Source: an uncultured Microbacterium sp. (GTDB taxonomy: Bacteria > Actinomycetota > Actinomycetes > Actinomycetales > Microbacteriaceae). Taken from it: a DNA stretch of 64,000 bases. Both the position numbers and the translations under genes were made by a program. Under the pieces are notes generated by a model that was not told the origin of the DNA, made no database searches, and saw nothing but the letters and a program-made list of their open reading frames with translations. Numbering within the stretch: position 1 is the first letter of the stretch; the number at the start of each line of letters is the position of its first letter. The DNA is taken from NCBI RefSeq assembly GCF_943912325.1, contig NZ_CALTTX010000005.1, positions 1 to 64,000 on the forward strand, read 5' to 3'. Below are positions 58,125-64,000 of this stretch, in pieces.

Positions 58125-58173
58125 TAAACTAGCGGATCGTGCCTAGGAAACCCCTGGGCACGATCCGCGTTTT
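58125..58173 (+). terminator. -10-like box directly followed by an intrinsic terminator
   Basis: TAAACT (58125-58130) is followed one base later by a 12-bp perfect stem, GCGGATCGTGCC (58132-58143) with GGCACGATCCGC (58157-58168), then GTTTT. As a terminator it ends the transcript of the small membrane protein gene. The rest of the gap to 58308 holds no gene. Confidence 0.65.
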
Positions 58174-58308
58174 CGTTATGCCGCAACCCGCACGCCGAAA
58201 TCGCCCTCACGCCGCTCGCGGCGTTTCGGAACGAACCGGGACCCGCGCGGACGCCCCCGTCGACACCGCCGTCGATGGGGAAGCCATCCCCCGACCGGAA
58301 TCGACCCC

Positions 58309-59715
58309 ATGTCACAGAGCGCCACAGCATCCCCCGCATCCGCAAACAAACCCGCCAACTCGCGCGCCCGCGTCATCACCGCGAGCCTCGTCGGCACGAC
58401 GATCGAGTTCTACGACTTCTACGTCTACGCCACGGCGGCCGTGCTCGTTTTCCCCACTCTCTTCTTCCCGACCGGTGACGACACGACGGCGCTGCTGTCG
58501 TCGTTCGCCGTGTTCGGCGCGGCGATGGTCGCTCGCCCGATCGGCGCGATCGTGTTCGGTCACTTCGGCGACCGTTTCGGCCGCAAGGCGACGCTTGTCG
58601 CATCGCTCCTCACGATGGGTATCGCGACCTTCGTGATCGGCCTGCTGCCGACCTATCAGAACATCGGCTGGTGGGCCGCGTTCCTGCTGCTCGTGCTGCG
58701 CCTCGCTCAGGGCTTTGCGCTCGGTGGTGAGTGGTCGGGAGCCGCGCTCGTCGCAACCGAGAACGCCCCCGCGGGCAAGCGCGCCTGGTACGGCACCTTC
58801 CCGCAGCTCGGCGCGCCGATCGGTTTCATCATCGCCAACGCGCTCTTCCTCGTGATCAACTTCGCTCTCCCCCACCCCGACGGCACGGCGCAGCGTTCGG
58901 CCGAATTCCTCGCGTGGGGCTGGCGCGTGCCGTTCCTGTTCTCGGCCGTCATGGTGATCATCGGCCTGTGGGTGCGCTTGAAGCTCGTCGAGTCCGAGAC
59001 GTTCACGAAGGCCGAGATGGTCGGCGTCATCAAGAAGTTCCCGCTCGGTGAGACCGTGCGCCGCCACTGGCGCAACCTCATCCTCGGCACGTTCATCATG
59101 CTCGCGACCTACGTGCTGTTCTACCTGATGACGAGCTTCACCCTGTCGTACGCAACGGCCAAGACCGACGCTCCGGTGCCGGGTCTCGGCTTCGGCTACA
59201 CCGACTTCGTCACGATGCAGATCATCGGCGTGATCTTCTTCGGCATCTTCACGCTGCTGTCGGGTCCCGTCGCCGACACCCTCGGCCGCAAGAAGCTGCT
59301 GATCTGGGTGACGGTCGGAATCATCGTGTTCGGCCTGCTGTTCACGGTGTTCTTGCTGCCTCACACCGACCCCAAGTTCACGGGCGCGCTCGTGCAGGCG
59401 GCGCTGGTCTTCGGCTTCGTGCTGATGGGGTCGACATTTGGTCCCATGGGCGCGCTTCTTCCGGAGCTGTTCCCGACGAACGTGCGCTACACCGGCTCGG
59501 CGATCGCCTACAACGTGTCGTCGATCCTCGGCGCGGCGCTCGCGCCGATCATCGCGGTCGCACTGTGGAAGGTCGGCGGCGGCAACCCGTGGCTCGTCGG
59601 CGTCTACCTCTCGGGCGCGGGGGTGCTGACGCTCATCGCGCTGCTGCTGTCGAAAGAGACGAAAGACGTCGAGTACGACACCAACATCGGTATCGGCGCT
59701 TCGGGTTCGCTCTGA
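58309..59715 (+). CDS. MFS transporter, metabolite:H+ symporter (MHS/ShiA-like) family
   Basis: 468 residues with 12 predicted helices. Family marks: VGTTIEFYDFYVYATAAV in helix 1, GHFGDRFGRKATLVASLL in loop 2-3, RLAQGFALGGEWSGAAL, and ADTLGRKKLLIWVT in loop 8-9. Members import shikimate, alpha-ketoglutarate, proline or other organic acids with protons; the substrate here is not deducible. Ends with a GC-rich hairpin downstream. Confidence 0.9.
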   Translation: MSQSATASPASANKPANSRARVITASLVGTTIEFYDFYVYATAAVLVFPTLFFPTGDDTTALLSSFAVFGAAMVARPIGAIVFGHFGDRFGRKATLVASLLTMGIATFVIGLLPTYQNIGWWAAFLLLVLRLAQGFALGGEWSGAALVATENAPAGKRAWYGTFPQLGAPIGFIIANALFLVINFALPHPDGTAQRSAEFLAWGWRVPFLFSAVMVIIGLWVRLKLVESETFTKAEMVGVIKKFPLGETVRRHWRNLILGTFIMLATYVLFYLMTSFTLSYATAKTDAPVPGLGFGYTDFVTMQIIGVIFFGIFTLLSGPVADTLGRKKLLIWVTVGIIVFGLLFTVFLLPHTDPKFTGALVQAALVFGFVLMGSTFGPMGALLPELFPTNVRYTGSAIAYNVSSILGAALAPIIAVALWKVGGGNPWLVGVYLSGAGVLTLIALLLSKETKDVEYDTNIGIGASGSL

Positions 59716-59732
59716 CACGCAGATAGACGAAT

Positions 59733-59766
59733 GGATGCCTCGGGGTCGCGCGACCCCGGGGCATCC
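59733..59766. terminator. Hairpin after the MHS transporter
   Basis: GGATGCC (59733-59739) with GGCATCC (59760-59766), inner stem CGGGGTCG/CGACCCCG. It lies between convergent genes. Confidence 0.6.
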
Positions 59767-59819
59767 GTCGTTTCGGCGAGACGCGCAGTCGGATGGGCGT
59801 GCGCGCCGAGCAGCCCGCG

Positions 59820-60656
59820 CTAGCCGAGGAATAGCGCGCGCAGGCGCTTGGTCGTGAAGGTCAGACCGATCGCGATCATGACGACGTAGTAGGCGAGGTG
59901 CCCGAGCATCGCCCACGACAGTGCGCCGGTCGTGAGCCCGCGGATCAGCTCGACGCCGTGCCAGAGCGGGAAGACCTGCACGATCGTCTGCACCCAGCCC
60001 GGGTAGACCGAGAGCGGGTAGAACGTCGCCGAGAACAGGAACATCGGCAACAGCACGAAGTTGATCCAATCCATGTGCTGGAACGTCTTCATATAGCTCG
60101 TCACGGCCATGCCGAAGCTCGCGAAGCCGAAGGCGATCACGAGCACGGCAGGAAGCGCGAGGATCGCCGTCCACGACAGGTTGAGCCCAGCGAACTGCAT
60201 GATGACGAGGAACCCCGAGGCATAGAGCAGTCCCCGCAGCAGCGCGTAGAGAATCTCGCCGAGGGCGACGTCGAGCGGGCCGAGCGAAGTCGCGAGCATG
60301 CCCTCGTAGAGCTTGCCGTAGTTGAGCTTGAAGAACACGTTCCAGGTCGAGTCATAGATCGCACCGTTCATCGCCGAGACCGCGAGCAGGGCGGGCGCGA
60401 TGTAGGCCGCGTAGCTCACGTCGGCGCCCGTCGAGGTCTGCACGGTGCCGATGAACGAGCCGAGCCCGATGCCCATCGACGCGAGGTAGAAGACGGGCTC
60501 GAAGAACCCCGAGACGATCACGATCCAGCTCGACGACCGCGCGGCGATGAGTCCGCGCTGCACGACCGCCCACGGGTTGCCCGACCACAGAGCGCGCACC
60601 CCGCCGGTGCGGCGCGGCGGCGCGTCGATCATGGGGGCGAGGGACGATGCGCTCAT
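59820..60656 (-). CDS. ABC-2 type permease (second)
   Basis: 278 residues, six helices, ABC-2 membrane family: FFEPVFYLASMGIGLGSFI, ALLAVSAMNGAIYDSTW, YEGMLATSLGPLDVALGEIL and FLFSATFYPLSVYPGW. It forms the channel with the neighbour permease and the NodI/DrrA-type ATPase for export of a polysaccharide, lipid or drug. ATG at 60656 overlaps the previous stop (ATGA). Confidence 0.9.
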   Translation of the reverse strand: MSASSLAPMIDAPPRRTGGVRALWSGNPWAVVQRGLIAARSSSWIVIVSGFFEPVFYLASMGIGLGSFIGTVQTSTGADVSYAAYIAPALLAVSAMNGAIYDSTWNVFFKLNYGKLYEGMLATSLGPLDVALGEILYALLRGLLYASGFLVIMQFAGLNLSWTAILALPAVLVIAFGFASFGMAVTSYMKTFQHMDWINFVLLPMFLFSATFYPLSVYPGWVQTIVQVFPLWHGVELIRGLTTGALSWAMLGHLAYYVVMIAIGLTFTTKRLRALFLG

Positions 60657-61576
60657 CGGGCGAGCCTCCGGGCGAAGATGATGCGCGCGGCGACGATGCC
60701 GCCGACAGCGAGGACGAGCAGATAGGCGACGTGCACGATCGTGAGCCACAGCGGCACGGTGAGTCCGAACGTCGCTTGGCGTCCGAGCTCGCTCGCGTGC
60801 CAGAGGGGCGAGATCCAGCCGATCCACTGCAACCAGATGGGCAGCACGCCGAGCGGGTAGAAGGTGCCCGAAAAGAGGAACATCGGCATGAAGATGAACC
60901 GCTGCACGAGCGCGAACTGCCCCTTGTCGTCGTTGATCGACGCGGCATAGGCCATGAGCGGCGCGCCGAACGACAGCCCGGCCAGCAGGCCGACGGCGAC
61001 GGCGATCCACCCCGTCGCGGGGTCGGGCACGGCACCGAAGAGCCAGACGAAAACGTAGTAGGCCGCGACAGCGAAGAGCATGCGGGCCCCGGCAGCGTTC
61101 ACCACCCCCGCCGCGATCTGTCCGCTCTGCAGCGGCGACGCCGAGAAACCATAGAAGTAGCGGCGCCACTTGAACCCCGACATGACGGGATACGTCATCT
61201 CTTCGGAGGCGACGGCGATCGCCGCCGTCATGAGCAGCGCGGGGGCGACGAAGACGAGGTACTTCACGCTCCCGCCGTCGCTCGTCGGAATGGGCTGATC
61301 GATGAGCGCTGCGAGCCCGACGGCCAGGCCGAGCAGGTAGAGAATCGGCTGACCGAGAGCGCCGATCACGAGCGTCCAGCCGTAGGCGCGCATCGCACGC
61401 AGCATGTGCTCGGTCGCGTACCACCAGCCGAATCGGCGAGGCTTCTGCGCCCACGCGATCGCCTCGGCGCGCAGTTCGTCGAGCGTCGGATTTGTCGCGA
61501 CAGCTACCGCTCGAGTGAGCGAACCACCGGCATCCATCGACTGCTCATCGGCCGTCTCGTCATCGCGCGGCGTCAT
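60653..61576 (-). CDS. ABC-2 type permease (first)
   Basis: 307 residues with a 60-residue cytoplasmic N terminus, then six helices. ABC-2 patterns: LGQPILYLLGLAVGLAALID, VAPALLMTAAIAVASEEMTYPVM, FLFSGTFYPLGVLPIWLQW. It is paralogous to the next gene and so probably forms a heterodimer. Its start overlaps the ATPase stop. Confidence 0.9.
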   Translation of the reverse strand: MTPRDDETADEQSMDAGGSLTRAVAVATNPTLDELRAEAIAWAQKPRRFGWWYATEHMLRAMRAYGWTLVIGALGQPILYLLGLAVGLAALIDQPIPTSDGGSVKYLVFVAPALLMTAAIAVASEEMTYPVMSGFKWRRYFYGFSASPLQSGQIAAGVVNAAGARMLFAVAAYYVFVWLFGAVPDPATGWIAVAVGLLAGLSFGAPLMAYAASINDDKGQFALVQRFIFMPMFLFSGTFYPLGVLPIWLQWIGWISPLWHASELGRQATFGLTVPLWLTIVHVAYLLVLAVGGIVAARIIFARRLAR

Positions 61577-62514
61577 TCGATCAACGACCGTCCGGTCAAA
61601 CGCAAGAAGACGTCTTCGAGGCTCGCGCGACGAACGAGCGACGTCATCGGCGTGAGACCCCGCTCGGTGATGCGCGCAAGCGCCGCCTCGCCGTCGTGCG
61701 CGTACACGAGCACACGGTCGGGCAACACCTCGACGCGGTCACCGATCCCCTCGATCTGGGTCGCCGCCTCGGCGTTCTTGTCGGAACCGAAGCGCACCTC
61801 GAGCACTTCGCGGCTCGAGTGCTCGCGAATGAGCGCGGCGGGGCTCCCCTCGGCCATGATCGCGCCCTTGTCGACCACGATGAGCCGGTCGCAGAGTTGC
61901 TCGGCCTCGTCCATGTAATGCGTCGTGAGCACGAGCGTCGTGCCCCGCTCTTTCAGTCGGAACAGGCGATCCCACAGCACGTGCCGCGCCTGCGGATCAA
62001 GGCCCGTCGTCGGCTCGTCGAGCAGCAGGATGCGCGGATCATTGATCAGCCCGCGCGCGATCGTGAGGCGCCGCTTCATGCCGCCCGAGAGCTGATCGAC
62101 TTTGCTCGTGGCCTTGTCTTCGAGCTGCGCGAACGCGAGCAGCTCTTCGGCCTTCTCGCGGCAGACGCGCGCCGGAAGTCCGAAGTACCGCCCGTAGACG
62201 AAGAGGTTCTCGCGCGCGTTGAGCTCGCCGTCGAGGTTGTCTTGCTGCGGCACCACGCCGAGGCGCGCGCGGATCTCGGGGCCGTAATCGTCGGGGTCGA
62301 GCCCCAGGATCTCGAGCGACCCCGCTGTGCGCGACGAGACCGCACCGATCATCTTCATCGTCGTGGACTTGCCCGCACCGTTCGGCCCGAGCAGCCCGAA
62401 AGACTCACCGGGCGCAACCTCGAAGCTGAGCCCGTCGACGGCGACGAAATCGGGCTTGCCCTTGACGGGATAGATCTTTTTCAGATCAAGAGCGGAGATA
62501 ACGGATGCTGGCAC
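61573..62514 (-). CDS. ABC exporter ATP-binding protein (NodI/DrrA-like)
   Basis: 313 residues: Walker A GLLGPNGAGKSTTMKM, Q-loop VVPQQDNLDGELNARENL, signature LSGGMKRRL, Walker B ILLLDEPTTGLDPQARH, switch TTHYMDEAEQL and a C-terminal regulatory part. It drives the two ABC-2 permeases. The long upstream frame is not coding; I choose the GTG at 62514 with TAGGGT seven bases upstream, which is a leaderless start. Confidence 0.92.
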   Translation of the reverse strand: MPASVISALDLKKIYPVKGKPDFVAVDGLSFEVAPGESFGLLGPNGAGKSTTMKMIGAVSSRTAGSLEILGLDPDDYGPEIRARLGVVPQQDNLDGELNARENLFVYGRYFGLPARVCREKAEELLAFAQLEDKATSKVDQLSGGMKRRLTIARGLINDPRILLLDEPTTGLDPQARHVLWDRLFRLKERGTTLVLTTHYMDEAEQLCDRLIVVDKGAIMAEGSPAALIREHSSREVLEVRFGSDKNAEAATQIEGIGDRVEVLPDRVLVYAHDGEAALARITERGLTPMTSLVRRASLEDVFLRLTGRSLIE

Positions 62515-62564
62515 GGTTGACACCCTAGCCAGCACCCCCGACATCGGCGGGGGCGCGGCGTGAA

Positions 62565-63344
62565 TCAGCGCGCGTCGAGCGAGAGGTTGAGCACTTCGTC
62601 GGCATAGATCGCGTCGGGAGAGGTCCACGCTCGGAACGGGTTGAGGTAGCGCAGGTCGCTTTCGCCGATACCGAAACGGTTGCCGATCGCCCGCAGGTTG
62701 TCGCCGCGCACGACCTGGTACGAATAGACGGCTCCGCCGACCTGGCTCACGGGACCCATGGCTCCGCGCGCGGCGCCCGTGTCGGTGATCGCCTCGAGCC
62801 GCGGGCGGAAGGGCGCGACGCGCCACGTGAGGTCGGCCGACGCGAGGATCCGCACGCACGAGGGGTCTGACGTATCGGTCAGCACGATGCGCCGCCACTG
62901 TGTCGGGTCAGGTTCTGCGAGCGAGAACGCCGGGCTCTGCAGACTCGTGCCGAGGGCAGCTGTGCCGATATCGAGGGCGTGTCCGGTGAGGCATCCATTC
63001 GCGATCACTCCGCTCGCCGCGACGAGTTGCACTCCCGCGTTCGCGCCGCGCACGCCCGAGAGCCCCGCGATCTCGACGATCCCCTTCGACGTCGATCCGT
63101 TCTCGCCCGTGATCGTGACATCGCCCGCGGCGGGCGACGCGAACGATCCCGAGGCCCAGAGTCCGTCGGCGGGGGTCGCAGGCAGCGCCGTCGGCGAGGG
63201 GGCGACGGATGCCGAGGGCGTTGCGCTCGAGGGGCGCGGAGCCGTGCTGTCGGGGTCGGCGACGCATCCGGCGAGCACCGTCGCTGCAACTGCCACCGCG
63301 ACGGCGAAGACGACACGGGCGGGGCGACGGGATCGGATGCTCAC
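62565..63344 (-). CDS. LysM-domain lipoprotein
   Basis: 259 residues from the GTG at 63344 (TAGCCT lies six bases upstream; a second GTG at 63350 would leave no gap). A signal peptide with lipobox TVLAGC (Cys near residue 26) is followed by a Ser/Pro-rich spacer, a central beta-rich domain (about 65-190) and a C-terminal LysM (YQVVRGDNLRAIGNRFGI, then LRYLNPF). It would be anchored to the membrane and bind peptidoglycan. Confidence 0.85.
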   Translation of the reverse strand: MSIRSRRPARVVFAVAVAVAATVLAGCVADPDSTAPRPSSATPSASVAPSPTALPATPADGLWASGSFASPAAGDVTITGENGSTSKGIVEIAGLSGVRGANAGVQLVAASGVIANGCLTGHALDIGTAALGTSLQSPAFSLAEPDPTQWRRIVLTDTSDPSCVRILASADLTWRVAPFRPRLEAITDTGAARGAMGPVSQVGGAVYSYQVVRGDNLRAIGNRFGIGESDLRYLNPFRAWTSPDAIYADEVLNLSLDAR

Positions 63345-63467
63345 GCGCACAGGCTAACCGGCGGCGGCTGCGATCCCCCGGTGCGACCCGCGCGCGTGCA
63401 GGCCGCTCACGGCGAAGAGCCCGCCGGGCGGAATGCGGCTCGGGGATCTGCGAGAAGATGGAGAATC

Positions 63468-64000
63468 ATGGCTTCTCCCACCGCGTCCGCACCCTCACCC
63501 CGTTCGCGCAACCCGTTCGCTCGAACCCACGACGACGGCCCGCGCGCGAGCCTGCGCCACCTGATCCCGTTCCTGCTGGAGCACCGCGGCACACTCGACA
63601 TCGTCGTCGCGCTCAGCATCGTCGGTGCCATCGCGACGCTCGTGCAGCCCGTGCTCGTCGGGCAGGTCATCGCGCGCGTGCAGGCGAGCGAGGGGTTGGG
63701 GCTGCTCGTCTGGGCGATCGTCGCGCTCGTCGTCGTCGCATCGCTCATCAGCGGCCTGCAGCACTACCTCTTGCAGCGCACGGGAACGGCCGTCGTCTTC
63801 TCGAGTCGGCGCAAGCTCATCGCACGCATTCTGCGCCTGCCGATCGCCGAGTTCGACGCGCGCCGCACGGGAGACCTCGTCTCCCGCGTCGGCACCGACA
63901 CGACGCTGCTCTACGCCGTGCTCACGCAGGGACTCGTCGACGCCGTCGGCAACGCGCTGATCTTCGTCGGCGCGCTCATCGCGATGCTCGTGATCGACCC
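63468..64000 (+). CDS. ABC exporter with fused membrane and ATPase domains, N-terminal part (runs off the window)
   Basis: About 177 residues are visible from an ATG at 63468 (GGAG upstream). The first helix (IVVALSIVGAIATLVQPVLVGQVI), second helix (WAIVALVVVASLISGL) and QHYLLQRTGTAVVFSSRRKLIARILRLP with RRTGDLVSRVGTDT are typical of type I ABC exporter membrane domains (MsbA/BmrA-like). The nucleotide-binding domain lies beyond the window. Confidence 0.85.
   Translation, partial: MASPTASAPSPRSRNPFARTHDDGPRASLRHLIPFLLEHRGTLDIVVALSIVGAIATLVQPVLVGQVIARVQASEGLGLLVWAIVALVVVASLISGLQHYLLQRTGTAVVFSSRRKLIARILRLPIAEFDARRTGDLVSRVGTDTTLLYAVLTQGLVDAVGNALIFVGALIAMLVID

Noticed and set aside
58312..60174. 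620-codon minus-strand frame antisense to the MHS transporter
   Set aside because: It is a shadow of the transporter gene; its composition is Arg/Asp/His-rich and has no homology pattern.

Overview
The window is high-GC, tightly packed DNA of an actinobacterium, most likely a member of the Microbacteriaceae. Supporting signs are SorC, MarR and FHA/serine-threonine-kinase genes, an O-mannosyltransferase next to rsmI-metG-tatD-rsmA-ispE, a DUF7882-type gene, and many apparently leaderless genes in which a TAnnnT -10 box ends 6 bases before an ATG or GTG. At least a dozen genes share that last pattern.

Layout. 1-8.7 kb is a rearranged accessory flank: an IS3-like transposase start, an alpha/beta hydrolase tail, a tetR-hydroxyacyl-CoA dehydrogenase-oleate hydratase operon with a tandem operator, relics of a chorismate mutase and a LuxR-type response regulator, and a complete ABC-F gene lying beside a truncated diverged copy of itself. 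8.8-12.5 kb is an osmoprotectant ABC transporter operon with a DUF427 gene. 12.6-22.1 kb is chromosomal backbone (Eis-like acetyltransferase, ispE, aldo/keto reductase, rsmA, tatD, metG, rsmI, pmt). 22.1-24.0 kb holds two MarR regulators, a DUF7882-like gene and a three-helix-bundle gene that share an operator-like motif.

24.0-43.4 kb is one co-directional cluster of eleven genes: four FHA or FHA-like proteins, two tail-anchored Ser/Thr kinases, one PP2C phosphatase, a 1995-residue Ig-like surface protein, a MoxR ATPase, a DUF58 protein and a transglutaminase-fold membrane protein that has lost its catalytic Cys and His. It looks like a phospho-signalling device coupled to a MoxR/DUF58 assembly machine and an envelope protein. 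Its function is not known to me.

45.165-52.111 kb is a 6.9-kb integrated element inserted inside the zinc finger of an Fpg/Nei-type DNA glycosylase gene. The attP rebuilt from its two ends is a clean dyad centred on AA, as expected for the large serine integrase it encodes. It carries a phage major-capsid-like gene behind a consensus promoter, but no terminase, portal or tail genes, so it resembles a capsid-carrying phage satellite. It also carries a small ORF encoding a second version of the zinc-finger half that integration removes from the host gene. This is the best candidate for an undescribed system.

52.2-64 kb returns to backbone: an A1S_2505-like gene, a SorC regulator, an FMN riboswitch with ribD-ribE-ribBA-ribH, a small membrane protein, an MHS-family transporter, an ABC-2 export operon, a LysM lipoprotein and the start of an ABC exporter that runs off the window.
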